In this document: one piece after another, positions 35,610 to 45,170 of the stretch | Layout: the number at the start of each line of letters is the position of its first letter | Position numbering within the stretch: position 1 is the first letter of the stretch | Assembly: GCA_035361955.1 (NCBI GenBank) | Contig: DAOSDC010000004.1 | Span: forward strand, 1 to 64,000 | Length of the DNA: 64,000 bases | Origin: UBA6120 sp035361955 | GTDB lineage: Bacteria; Bacillota_I; Bacilli_A; RFN20; CAG-826 | Direction of reading: 5' to 3' | The notes under the pieces: model-generated | Database searches by the model: none | What the model saw: only the letters and a program-made list of their open reading frames with translations | Told to the model about the DNA's origin: nothing | Position numbers and translations under genes: made by a program

Positions 35610-38372
35610 ATGGTTATGAGACCTAGAATGAAGATATTCACTATCACTGTCGCGATATTCCTCATTGTTTCATGCGGACAGTCTTCAAGTTCGAGTTCAT
35701 CAGACACATCCTCCGATATATCATCAACGACAAGCGTGAGTGAGACCTTAAGTAGTACGTCTCAAGAAACACCATCCAGCTCCTCAAGCAGTTATAGTGA
35801 ATCAAGCTCAAGTAGCGAAAGCTCATCACTCCCAAATGATGAGATTAGAATCGCTCCTATCATTGATACATTCAATCTCGACGATGAATTGGATTTGATT
35901 TTTTCGATTAATTCAGGAATGTATTCTTTTTCTCACGTTGAAGGTTTGGGAATTACGGCAACAGATTATGAATTTCTCGGTGGCAATCTCTCAATCAAAA
36001 GCCATTATCTTCGATATTTCCTGAGTGATGGCATTTATGAACTTGATGCCGTGTTTACCAATATTGAAGGTCAAGTAACAGAAAAACTGATCTTTGAGAT
36101 CGTCAGAGACAACCATAGCAATCGCATTCATAACGCCGGATTTGAGACCGGGGATTATCATGGTTGGAATGCTTATCAGTTATGGAAAGACGAATCAGGA
36201 TTATCATCATTTAGAAGTGAACGCATTGTTAATAATCCAAACTATGGTTCATTAAACGCTAATACATATAATCGAGATGGTAACTATCATCTGGGTGTCT
36301 ATGCCTCCCCATATAGCGGCACCAACAAAGATATCAACCAAGAACGGATGGGCATGCTTCGCTCCTCGGATTTTGTATTGGGCGGATCAGGTTGGATTAG
36401 TTTCAAACTAGGCGGCGGCCAAAACATTGGTACGGCCTATCTATCAGTTAAAGAAAGTGTCACTAATATCGAAATTGCCAGGTTTGGTAATCGCCACTTT
36501 GGTAATACTGCCATATCAGGAACCGCAAATGCTGAAGCGTATTTGTTCCAATATTACGCTGATTTATCGGCTCACATTGGTAAGACTTTATATGTGCTTG
36601 TAACCGATGCCGCTTCTCATGAATGGAATGTGCTATCCCTTGATTCGGTGGAAACATTTTTGGAAACTGCCCCAACGCCAACCCCAGAAGAAGTTGCCAT
36701 TGACATCAAACCAGTTATTTATGGAATCGGTCAAAATAATACATCAATCATCAACACGCTTAGCTCGAATGTAAACAATTGGGAAGACCCATCAAACATT
36801 TTCCAATTCACTGATAACCGAGCGAGAACCAATAAAACACTCGGAGATGCGGCGCTAGGTGTTGTTCGTTCACCGGCGTTCAAAGTAAGCTCCCTAGGTA
36901 ATCGTGCGCTTGTCTGGGAATGGGAAGGTGCACTTAATCTTGATAAGCAAATATTCCTGCTCGTCAAGGAAGTGCATACGAACATTGAAGTTTTAAGATT
37001 AACTAGGCGCGATAACCTCTCCAGTAAAAGCGGTGGCGGCATGGATAAGCATTGGTATGATCTAGGTTGGTTAGCGCCCGACAAGGAATACTATGTGGAA
37101 CTCGTCGATAACGCCAAATCAAGTTGGGGACTCATTAGTATACGTAACATTGATATCGTACCAATCAATGATAGTCGCGCATCTCTGGCTACGGATATGG
37201 CCATTAATTGTAACTATGGATTAGCCCGTGTCGATTTTGCCACAGGCGGATACCGTCAAGCATCCGACTATAGTTATGAACAAGTCACTTCGGTGCTCGA
37301 TGTGTTTGTGAGTCTAGGAGAAGATGCTAGTACATCGGCCATTTTAGGTTATCAGACGAATTCAAACCACACCTGGATCGAATACCGCAAACAGTGGCAA
37401 ATGAGCGTCTCAATCGAACCTAGTGCTTATAACGATACTCAAGGCGTCAAACGCGTGGAGTTCAATGAGTTGCATCAAAACGCGACCTATCAATACCGCA
37501 TTCATGATCGGGCTAATGCTTCGTCCTGGAAACGGTTTTTAACACCCGACCCGAATGATTTCACATTTGCTTTCGCCGGCGATAGCCAGTCGCTATCACT
37601 TGAATCAGCGCATATTCTTGAAAATCTTTTTTCCGCCGCCCTATATCATGACGAGGGCATATCATTTGGTTTGATGACTGGTGATTTGGTTGAAGAAGGC
37701 GCGAATGAAAAGATGTGGCAATGGTTTTTCGAGGCCACACGTACTCGTGAAACGATGGCAATTATGGGCGTTCCTGGAAATCACGACTACTATGCTACCG
37801 ATGGCGTCTGGTTTAATAACAATTTATTTGAACAGAAAATTCCCCATCCACGTAACGGAATCGGTAGTTTTTCATCCTATTATTTTAAGATTGGAAACGC
37901 CCTATTCATCATGCTTGATGCGGTCGATTCAACGTATGGTCAATCACAAATCGATTGGTTCCGAGGTATCGTCAGTGATAATCCCGCAACTCATATAATC
38001 GTGGGCACCCATTATAGTGCCTATGGCGGTCACCATGCGACGACCTCGGAAAACTTCCGTAATGTCTGGAGTCCGGTGTTTGATGAGTGTAATGTCGATG
38101 TCGTGCTCTCGGGCCATGACCATTTGTTTACCCGGACACCGCCGATGCGCAACAATATTGTTAATCGTAGCAATGGAACGATTTATTTAACAGGCGGTTC
38201 CGCCAGTGCCAAAATATACGATGTTCCTGCATCTTTGTATAGCCAATATGATTTTTATATGAGCGCAAGACAAAATGTCATCACGATTGTTAATGTAACG
38301 AATACTGCAATAAACTTTACGACGATTAATCCTAACGGAGACATCGTCGATCAGTTTTCCACCCCCGTGTAA
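35610..38372 (+). CDS. Lipoprotein with X2-like, two-part module and metallophosphoesterase domains
   Basis: 920 residues. Lipobox IVSC (C22) and a Ser-rich stalk to about 75. Residues about 80-168 look like a CBM_X2-type Ig domain, then the two-part module (about 172-355 and 370-530), then a fibronectin-like domain near 540-645. The C-terminal 270 residues are a calcineurin-like metallophosphoesterase of the purple-acid-phosphatase type: GDSQ, TGDLVE, GNHDYY, GTHYSAY and SGHDHLF in order. It probably removes phosphate from a surface or polymer substrate outside the membrane, such as phosphorylated mannan, but the substrate is inferred. AGAAGG precedes the ATG. Confidence 0.8.
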   Translation: MVMRPRMKIFTITVAIFLIVSCGQSSSSSSSDTSSDISSTTSVSETLSSTSQETPSSSSSSYSESSSSSESSSLPNDEIRIAPIIDTFNLDDELDLIFSINSGMYSFSHVEGLGITATDYEFLGGNLSIKSHYLRYFLSDGIYELDAVFTNIEGQVTEKLIFEIVRDNHSNRIHNAGFETGDYHGWNAYQLWKDESGLSSFRSERIVNNPNYGSLNANTYNRDGNYHLGVYASPYSGTNKDINQERMGMLRSSDFVLGGSGWISFKLGGGQNIGTAYLSVKESVTNIEIARFGNRHFGNTAISGTANAEAYLFQYYADLSAHIGKTLYVLVTDAASHEWNVLSLDSVETFLETAPTPTPEEVAIDIKPVIYGIGQNNTSIINTLSSNVNNWEDPSNIFQFTDNRARTNKTLGDAALGVVRSPAFKVSSLGNRALVWEWEGALNLDKQIFLLVKEVHTNIEVLRLTRRDNLSSKSGGGMDKHWYDLGWLAPDKEYYVELVDNAKSSWGLISIRNIDIVPINDSRASLATDMAINCNYGLARVDFATGGYRQASDYSYEQVTSVLDVFVSLGEDASTSAILGYQTNSNHTWIEYRKQWQMSVSIEPSAYNDTQGVKRVEFNELHQNATYQYRIHDRANASSWKRFLTPDPNDFTFAFAGDSQSLSLESAHILENLFSAALYHDEGISFGLMTGDLVEEGANEKMWQWFFEATRTRETMAIMGVPGNHDYYATDGVWFNNNLFEQKIPHPRNGIGSFSSYYFKIGNALFIMLDAVDSTYGQSQIDWFRGIVSDNPATHIIVGTHYSAYGGHHATTSENFRNVWSPVFDECNVDVVLSGHDHLFTRTPPMRNNIVNRSNGTIYLTGGSASAKIYDVPASLYSQYDFYMSARQNVITIVNVTNTAINFTTINPNGDIVDQFSTPV

Positions 38373-38400
38373 ATATTCTAGATAATAAAAGCCATATGAC

Positions 38401-38430
38401 AAAGAAGCTTAAATGAGCTTCTTTTTCTTC
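38401..38430 (+). terminator. Terminator after the metallophosphoesterase gene
   Basis: AAAGAAGCT pairs with AGCTTCTTT with a six-base loop and a T-rich tail. It overlaps the last codons of the minus-strand gene at 38409. Confidence 0.7.
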
Positions 38431-41297
38431 AAGATAATAAAAGCGACGATCGTTCCAATGTTAAGTAGCGAAACCGAACCAATTTTGACGGCGGTTTCCA
38501 CACTAATTAGTTGTTCACTACTTGAAACAGGAACATCGATTGAAGATGAGTATGAACTCGTTGTGTTCGATGATTCGCTATAGGATTGACTTGAAGAAGA
38601 TGATGAATCAAGCGAACTGCTTGAAGAGGTCGTTTCGCTTGATGAGCTCGTTTCCTCGCTCGATGAAGTAATTTCTTCGCTTGAAGATGAGTAACTGCTT
38701 GTTTCATCGGGTGGTGGAAATTCCACTGATAAGTCATTAGGTAGTGAGTACACCATTAAGTCGCTGATGACCATTTCGGCTTGGTTAGCACCTGCGGGAA
38801 TAAACCACAAATAACAACCTTTGACACCGGTGAAATTAAACGAGGAACTTCGTTGTCTCGCGGCTTGGGCAATGTCGATGGTCACCAGACCGGTATTATT
38901 AGTTTCCCCAGCGATGTAATAGCCCCACCTGTCGCCACCTGGAACAAACACTTTGATGGTCCAGCGATGCGATACTTCCTTAACGCGGAAACTTACGACG
39001 TTAGTGTTGTCAAAATCAAGGGTGACCTTACTTGTACCGGCCACGCCCCACGTATCGCTTGTCAACTTTAGTTTTACGCCAGATTCAACCACCGTGGCAC
39101 TAGCCCGGTAATTGTCAGACGAACCTTTGTCAGGATTGGACCCGCTATTCCATGCGCTATACGCACTGTGGAACATCGATTGCAATTCATTCGAAGTTTG
39201 GAAACTTAGCAGTGGTGCAATTTGTGGATCTTTAAGTAACAATTTCGCTGATCGATTCTCAATCAAACTCATGTCTCGATATGCCTTGATATCGACTGAT
39301 AGATAGCCACTTCCTTGGTGTATGATGCTGATTGGAACGATTGAAATTCCTTCACTGATGCTAGCTTGACCGAGTTTATGTTCTTCGTGCCAAACTTCAT
39401 AACGGTCAGGTTGTAAGAAGTCAGGATAATTGGCTTCCAGCATCAGCGTGTTGTCATCCGCGAGCATCAATGGACGATTGGTATCTAAGCCTGGCTGCAC
39501 GCGTCCGACAAACTTACCATCCGCGAGCATCATGCCGCCTTCAAATGTAATGGCAGAATCTTGTGATAAGACGATGTTGACCATCGCCGTATCTGCCCCG
39601 ATTGTAAACGAGTATCGATTTGTTCCAATCGATGTCAGTGTTATGCGCTGACCCGTCACGACATTAAACAAATATTCATCGTCTAGTAATTCAATCTCGA
39701 TGTTTTGAAATGATGCATATGGATTGTAATAAAGATACGAATTGAACTCGTTCGCTTGGAAAAAATCAAGCGCGTTCAAATCGGTTCTTAATACTCTATT
39801 GACATTTGTGACTTCAATCGGAGCAAAGAGCCCGACATGGTTATTGCCATAACCAAAGTCAGTCAATGGTCCCCAATTGTAATCAAGGGGATCACCCCAG
39901 CCGGCGGGTGAGTGAGCCGAATTAATCTTATTAACTTTGCGGAGGCCTTCATAAGCGACAAACGAACCCGTGCCATTAGTAACTGACCATTCATAGCAAG
40001 TTTGATGCGTAGACGGCAAATTGATTGGATAATAGTTTTTTGTGCTGTCAGAAACGTTAAGTATCCATTTACCGATGCTTTTAGCATAATTGGGACTATA
40101 TTTTAACAGCGGGAAAAAGCCTAACGCCGCATCAAACGTGTTCATGATGAAGGCATAACCATCGCCATCGGTCAAACTGCCCATCAAACCTTGGGTGTTA
40201 AACCCATTCCAGTTTTGGTTGACCATGCCCCAGCCGCCTCTGACAGCACTAGAACCATCTAGCGTCCAGTTGATCATTTTGGTAATGCTATAATTGGTGC
40301 CTTGTTCCAAATTCATGCGCGCGGCAATTAAAGGGGCAAAGTAGATTAAAACTTCATAAAACGGATTGTATGACAGGTTATTTAAAAAGTTCATGCACCA
40401 AGTTGCCCCATTAAGGAAATTAATGGTGTCGGTTTCATATCCTGGCATCTGTTTAAAGTGGCTATAGGCCATGTATAACACGAAGGCGATGCCAGCCGCG
40501 GCATCAGGTTCGCTCCAACCACCGCTAGTGAATGTGCCATTGCGGATGCTATATGATTTGCGGTCGCTGAAGTTAGCGTAACTTCCTCCCGCAGCGACAA
40601 CGACGGTATACCACTGCCTTGCCATGTTTAGCAAGATGTCTTCAAGGTAGGCTCCATCGTATGTGGGATGGTCGAGATAGATGCTTGCTAAAGCTGTGAA
40701 CAAGGAACTCGGTAGTAGTTCATACCACCAACTGCCACCGGTATTGCTATGACTATTGTTTAAGACGACTTTTTCGCCATTATGGATGGCGTAGTAGTTA
40801 ACCATTTGTTTGACATAATCAAGTGGCTCTTGCACCGAATCCATCGGTGCGTAGTTAGTCATGTCATAACCGACTAAACTACCTGATAAAACAGCCGCTA
40901 ATACGGCAATGCCCTCACCCCGAGTTGTGTCGGTATTGGGGGCGTTTTTCATCCCAAAATAACTGGGGAAAGCAATCACGCGATTGCCCGTCTCCCCAAA
41001 GTAAGTATCAACATTAGGAGCAGTTGCCAGCCAACTGACTGGTTGTACGAGAGTCGACGTTCCACTTTTGGTGGATACCGTTCCCGATGTATTAAATAAG
41101 AAATCGATATATGTCTGCGTTGTTTCCCGCCAATTGACATAAGAGTAATTGACGGGATTCGAGGACAAATTGTCCATTCTAGAAATCGAAGTTTGTGAAA
41201 AACCAGGCTGGACTTGTGCTTGTGGCATCACGAAACGCATTCCGAGCACATTGCTCGCCATCATGATACAAATTATGATGTTCGCGGGTCGTTTCAT
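38409..41297 (-). CDS. Large secreted membrane-tailed protein, uncharacterised helical enzyme-like family
   Basis: 962 residues. A signal peptide lies at about 1-28. Residues about 50-600 are rich in paired helices with spaced aromatic and Gly motifs, such as GGSWWYELLPSSLF, GGWSEPDAAAGIAF and GDGYAFIMNT, as in alpha/alpha-barrel glycosidases and lyases, but I recognise no family. Residues about 690-865 form a carbohydrate-binding-like sandwich, then a Ser-rich stalk, a membrane helix (about 938-957) and a KKKK tail. It is homologous to the first operon gene (58826-60913), with shared GDYAFxMN and KYxPxYAxxIGKxxLN-type segments. It is probably a surface polysaccharide-active enzyme of unknown type and is the last gene of the mannose operon. 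Confidence 0.6.
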   Translation of the reverse strand: MKRPANIIICIMMASNVLGMRFVMPQAQVQPGFSQTSISRMDNLSSNPVNYSYVNWRETTQTYIDFLFNTSGTVSTKSGTSTLVQPVSWLATAPNVDTYFGETGNRVIAFPSYFGMKNAPNTDTTRGEGIAVLAAVLSGSLVGYDMTNYAPMDSVQEPLDYVKQMVNYYAIHNGEKVVLNNSHSNTGGSWWYELLPSSLFTALASIYLDHPTYDGAYLEDILLNMARQWYTVVVAAGGSYANFSDRKSYSIRNGTFTSGGWSEPDAAAGIAFVLYMAYSHFKQMPGYETDTINFLNGATWCMNFLNNLSYNPFYEVLIYFAPLIAARMNLEQGTNYSITKMINWTLDGSSAVRGGWGMVNQNWNGFNTQGLMGSLTDGDGYAFIMNTFDAALGFFPLLKYSPNYAKSIGKWILNVSDSTKNYYPINLPSTHQTCYEWSVTNGTGSFVAYEGLRKVNKINSAHSPAGWGDPLDYNWGPLTDFGYGNNHVGLFAPIEVTNVNRVLRTDLNALDFFQANEFNSYLYYNPYASFQNIEIELLDDEYLFNVVTGQRITLTSIGTNRYSFTIGADTAMVNIVLSQDSAITFEGGMMLADGKFVGRVQPGLDTNRPLMLADDNTLMLEANYPDFLQPDRYEVWHEEHKLGQASISEGISIVPISIIHQGSGYLSVDIKAYRDMSLIENRSAKLLLKDPQIAPLLSFQTSNELQSMFHSAYSAWNSGSNPDKGSSDNYRASATVVESGVKLKLTSDTWGVAGTSKVTLDFDNTNVVSFRVKEVSHRWTIKVFVPGGDRWGYYIAGETNNTGLVTIDIAQAARQRSSSFNFTGVKGCYLWFIPAGANQAEMVISDLMVYSLPNDLSVEFPPPDETSSYSSSSEEITSSSEETSSSSETTSSSSSLDSSSSSSQSYSESSNTTSSYSSSIDVPVSSSEQLISVETAVKIGSVSLLNIGTIVAFIILKKKKLI

Positions 41298-41329
41298 GAT
41301 GGTAGATCAATGATCACTTAAAGGAAGAA

Positions 41330-42967
41330 TCAGCTTCTTTGCTGCTTCCGGGTGTAGACGTAAAGTGTTGCTCCCAGCAAGGTGATTGATAAAGTGGCAA
41401 TCACGAATATCGCTGTGCTACCAGTATTATCTTGAAGTGTGCTAGGAAGGACTGGATCAAAACTTCCTGAATATGGGGTTCCAGCGGCGTTCTTTAAAAA
41501 CGGATCTGATCCAAACGAAGAATAGGCATTTACGAGGAACAAATATCTTTCTCTTGCAGCGATAATAAGCGACTCATTCGCAGCTTCGCTAACAATGTAA
41601 TCTTTTGTTGAATCGCGCTGAATTGCATAAACACTTGATAAATCTTCCCAAGGAATGCTAATTCCATCCTCGTCTTCGCAATAGGGACCAGTAACGTCAA
41701 GGAAATAACGTGAGAACGATTCGGAAGCTGCCGCTGAAAATGCCACATCCGCTATTCGGACAGCGTGTCGGCCTATATCGGCTTCCCAAGTGGCTGTCGT
41801 GATGAAATCAATGTTATCAATGAAAGAAACGCCCCAAGTAGTAGAATGATTATCAGCAAATTCTAAATAATAATTGATTGTCGGATGAAGACTTGTCAAA
41901 TCAAGATAATGTGTTTTCCAATCGTTTGTTTCATCGTTGCTACTACTTGATCTTCGTACAAAGCGAAGTATCTCGTTATTAGTGCCAACTTCCTTAACCG
42001 AAACAAAGATTCGCTTATCGTATTTAAGTCCGCCAGCCCAAGAAAAACCAAGGTATTTATCAGAAGTTCCTACGGTGAATGCGCTTGAACGAAGTACGCC
42101 CAGACTCCCATCGCCACCGGCATTGCTCCGAGCAACTCCGCTATCAATACGCCACGCGCTATCAACATTCTGCCAATTGTCAAATCCAGAACTGAAATTA
42201 CCATTTGGGATTGTCTTGCTGGCTGTATCAATGCCAAGAATCGCTGGGACGATGTTGGCAGCCATATATGTGCCACTCTCAGTATTCGGGTCGGGCAACG
42301 TTGGAATGGATGGCGTTGTTTCGTAATAAGTTACAAAACTATCGGCAGATAAAATACACCAATCATATGAGGCCGTATCGGAAATCGTAATATAAAGCTC
42401 TGTTCCAAGATCGGCAACTGCTGTCATGTCGAAATAATATGGGAACATGAAAGCTTCAGCATTGGAAATGGAAGAACCATAGATATGCGTGGCAAACGCC
42501 GTTTTATTACGCATTGGATTGCCAAAGCGGGCAACTTCGACATTGTCAACGCTGCGTCTAAACGACACATAAGCTAACGATGTTGTTAAGCCACCCCCGA
42601 GCTTGAAGCTAATCCAGCCACTGCCACCTAAAGTAAAATCAGATGAACGGAGATGGCCCATGCGTTCAGATGATTGATCCCAACTCACGCCAGGCCACAC
42701 GATACCTAAGTTATATGAGCCATCGCGGTTATACGGATAACCTTCAGATGCAAAATATGTTCCATTAACTACTCTTGCATTACTCCAAGCGGCAATACCA
42801 GATTCACCTTTCCAGATTGTGTAAGGTTTCCATCCGGTTAAGTCACCGGTTTCGAAACCACCATTTGTAACTTGATATGGCGCTCCCTCGGCTTTGACCT
42901 CCCTGACTTGATTACCCGCAAATAGTAACGGTACCATTAGCAAGGTTAAGAATATTCGTTTCTTCAT
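41330..42967 (-). CDS. Secreted membrane-anchored protein with two-part carbohydrate-binding-like module (paralogue of 33817)
   Basis: 545 residues from the ATG at 42967, which has GGGAG 8 bases upstream; the longer frame from 42982 is not needed. A signal peptide is followed by module part 1 (NGGFETGDLTGW... LRSSDFTLGGSGWISF) and part 2 (NGNFSSGFDNW... WGVSFIDNI), a short C-terminal region, one membrane helix and an RKQQRS tail. LPSTL lies before the helix but lacks the Gly of a sortase signal. It probably binds glycan at the surface together with the 41297 protein, 32 bases downstream. Confidence 0.7.
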   Translation of the reverse strand: MKKRIFLTLLMVPLLFAGNQVREVKAEGAPYQVTNGGFETGDLTGWKPYTIWKGESGIAAWSNARVVNGTYFASEGYPYNRDGSYNLGIVWPGVSWDQSSERMGHLRSSDFTLGGSGWISFKLGGGLTTSLAYVSFRRSVDNVEVARFGNPMRNKTAFATHIYGSSISNAEAFMFPYYFDMTAVADLGTELYITISDTASYDWCILSADSFVTYYETTPSIPTLPDPNTESGTYMAANIVPAILGIDTASKTIPNGNFSSGFDNWQNVDSAWRIDSGVARSNAGGDGSLGVLRSSAFTVGTSDKYLGFSWAGGLKYDKRIFVSVKEVGTNNEILRFVRRSSSSNDETNDWKTHYLDLTSLHPTINYYLEFADNHSTTWGVSFIDNIDFITTATWEADIGRHAVRIADVAFSAAASESFSRYFLDVTGPYCEDEDGISIPWEDLSSVYAIQRDSTKDYIVSEAANESLIIAARERYLFLVNAYSSFGSDPFLKNAAGTPYSGSFDPVLPSTLQDNTGSTAIFVIATLSITLLGATLYVYTRKQQRS

Positions 42968-43012
42968 TTTAGATTCTCCCATTCATAGATGTTCAAAGAC
43001 AACACGTTATTT

Positions 43013-45160
43013 TTATTCCCATGACAGCCGAGGCGTGTCACCAGAAAAATCCCAGATTTGTTGGTTGAATGCAGACAGTGTCAATAATCCCGCCGCACTG
43101 ATTCCGGTAATGCCATCGCCACGTCCGCTTGAAGGATTACCGATGCGGTCGCGGGAGGAGATTGTCGAGTTATAAACGCACGATGTATAAAGCGTGGCCA
43201 CAGTGCCTCCAGGGGTGACGCCGACAAACGAGCCGGCATAAATGTTGGTGCCCGCAGAAACGACAACAAGATTTTGGGCAATCGAGAAATTGACTTTGTT
43301 GTTATATCCTTCCATCCGTCCGATGAAGCCTCCGATGTGGACAATGTTTGTTGCTGTCGCGGTGACTGGACCCATCGAATAGGAATTGGAAATTGTCCCG
43401 TTACCCATGTAGCCGACAAACCCACCAACATAGTTTGGTCCGGTGACCGTAATTTCGGCTTTGCTTTCGGTCACTTCCATGTAGTTGTCGAGGAGTTTAC
43501 CAATGAACCCACCAGTCGGGCTTTGTTCGCCACCGACGACAACGATTGAACCTAACGCCGCCGATTGATGAATACGTGATGTGGCACCCGATTGACGGAC
43601 CAGACCAATTAGACCACCTGAAATGGCGTGAGTTGCTTGGACATCGCCATCATATATGACACGCGTGAGGTCAGAGTCGATTGTCGAGCCGATAGCACCG
43701 CCGACTTTCGCGGTTCCGTTACCAGAAACGACAGTCACATCGACATCAATGGTAACCATCTCGATTGTGGAATTAATCAGGGTTCCCGCTAATGCGCCAA
43801 CCTCAGCTTCTAGCTGCGTGGTCGCCACATCGATGGCTCCAACTAGTTGGACATTACGGATAATCGCTCCATCGACTTTCTTAAAGAAACCAATCGCGGA
43901 TAAGGAGTCTGATGTTTCATCAATATCGATGTTAGAAATAGTATGACCGGCACCGTCAAAGTATCCTTCAAAATCAATCGGTGTCCATGCTGAAGTAAGT
44001 GCAATGTCATTGGCTAGCGTATACGCGCCGCCTTTAACTATCGCTTTAAGCTCCGTTTCGTTAGTAATTGCTAGTGCGCCTAAATATACTTTTTCACTTA
44101 ATGGCGATGCCATGTGAATACTTGAAGTGGCTCTAACTTGGAGATAACTACCGGTTTGCGATAGTAGTGTTGGACTAAGCGTATAACTAGTGGTCGTGAT
44201 GCTTTCAATGAGCCCGCCATCAACGTAAATGTCATAACCTGTCGCCCCCATCACAGCGTCAAACTCCAGCAAATCGCCTGTTAATCGCAGATTAGTCGGT
44301 TGGGCTAGCGTAATTGGAGCGATGCTTAACGTGACTTCACCCCAAGCGGAATCGACATATTGATCCCCAGTAGCGATGGCCTTAACCTTGATGTTAACGG
44401 AACCGACGAAGTCGATACCAATCGTCACCGAGTTGGTCGATGATGTGAATTCGCTCATATCATTTACTAACACGACATATGAAGTGGCATTGGTAACAGC
44501 ATTCCAAGAAACAACTCCTTCGTAATATGTGATACTAGTTGGCGTCGCCAGTGGAACTTTGATATATAGAATGTCCGAGAATGGGCTGGAAACGATATAG
44601 CCATCGGTTCTTCCAGTGGCCAAAACTTGAACCGAGGATGGCGAAGTAACGGTAATCGGATATGATGTTTCCAGCGTGAAATTTTCAACATCGTTAATTT
44701 TTACGATATAACCAGTCGCTCCTAATACCGCATCCCATAAAACGGTGCTACCATCTTGCCTTACATTAGCGGGAGCCGCTAGCTCAAGAATGGCGACGAC
44801 ATTAAGTGGCGCAGAATAAGCGGTCGTTTCTTCGCCTCGAGTAGCCCGCACTTCGATTGATAAGGGACCAAAGTACGTATGATCTAAATCAAAATAATTG
44901 GTTGATGTTTCGTGTTCGTCAGTGCCATTCAAGCGCACGACATAACCAGTCGCACCAGCAACTTCATCCCAACCGATGCGTCGGCTGGTTAAGGCGACGT
45001 TAGCAGGAACTGTCAGCTCTTGGACAATTGATGAAGAGACTTCACTCGACGATGTACTCGATGTTGAGACACTGCTAGTTGAGGATGACGAAGAACTCTC
45101 ACCGCATGCATATAGTAGCGGTACGGCAATTAGTAGCGATAAAAGCAATTTGTGTTTCAT
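43013..45160 (-). CDS. Lipoprotein with fibronectin-III-like repeats and GLUG-type repeats
   Basis: 715 residues. Lipobox LYAC (C19) and a short Ser/Thr stalk. Four units of about 78 residues (about 48-360) each contain a W(D/N)AVxGATGYxVxxND-type phrase, typical of FN3-like domains in surface proteins. The remainder (about 365-715) has repeated GGFIGxxxxxxIxxSY-type motifs, the GLUG signature of adhesins and peptidase M26-like proteins, probably a beta-helix. No catalytic motif is seen. It is probably a binding or scaffold protein for the mannose operon. Confidence 0.7.
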   Translation of the reverse strand: MKHKLLLSLLIAVPLLYACGESSSSSSTSSVSTSSTSSSEVSSSIVQELTVPANVALTSRRIGWDEVAGATGYVVRLNGTDEHETSTNYFDLDHTYFGPLSIEVRATRGEETTAYSAPLNVVAILELAAPANVRQDGSTVLWDAVLGATGYIVKINDVENFTLETSYPITVTSPSSVQVLATGRTDGYIVSSPFSDILYIKVPLATPTSITYYEGVVSWNAVTNATSYVVLVNDMSEFTSSTNSVTIGIDFVGSVNIKVKAIATGDQYVDSAWGEVTLSIAPITLAQPTNLRLTGDLLEFDAVMGATGYDIYVDGGLIESITTTSYTLSPTLLSQTGSYLQVRATSSIHMASPLSEKVYLGALAITNETELKAIVKGGAYTLANDIALTSAWTPIDFEGYFDGAGHTISNIDIDETSDSLSAIGFFKKVDGAIIRNVQLVGAIDVATTQLEAEVGALAGTLINSTIEMVTIDVDVTVVSGNGTAKVGGAIGSTIDSDLTRVIYDGDVQATHAISGGLIGLVRQSGATSRIHQSAALGSIVVVGGEQSPTGGFIGKLLDNYMEVTESKAEITVTGPNYVGGFVGYMGNGTISNSYSMGPVTATATNIVHIGGFIGRMEGYNNKVNFSIAQNLVVVSAGTNIYAGSFVGVTPGGTVATLYTSCVYNSTISSRDRIGNPSSGRGDGITGISAAGLLTLSAFNQQIWDFSGDTPRLSWE

Positions 45161-45170
45161 AAGTTACTCC

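Noticed and set aside
38560..38720. Short repeats resembling a CRISPR array or microsatellite
   Set aside because: The repeats are degenerate codons for Ser, Glu and Thr in a protein stalk, without constant repeat and spacer lengths.
38409..41297. Assignment to GH76 endo-alpha-1,6-mannanase
   Set aside because: The twin Asp motif expected for GH76 was not found; only the barrel-like pattern and the context would suggest it.
41330..41400. Sortase signal LPSTL in the 41330 protein
   Set aside because: The Gly is missing, and the related membrane-tailed proteins have nothing similar at that place.
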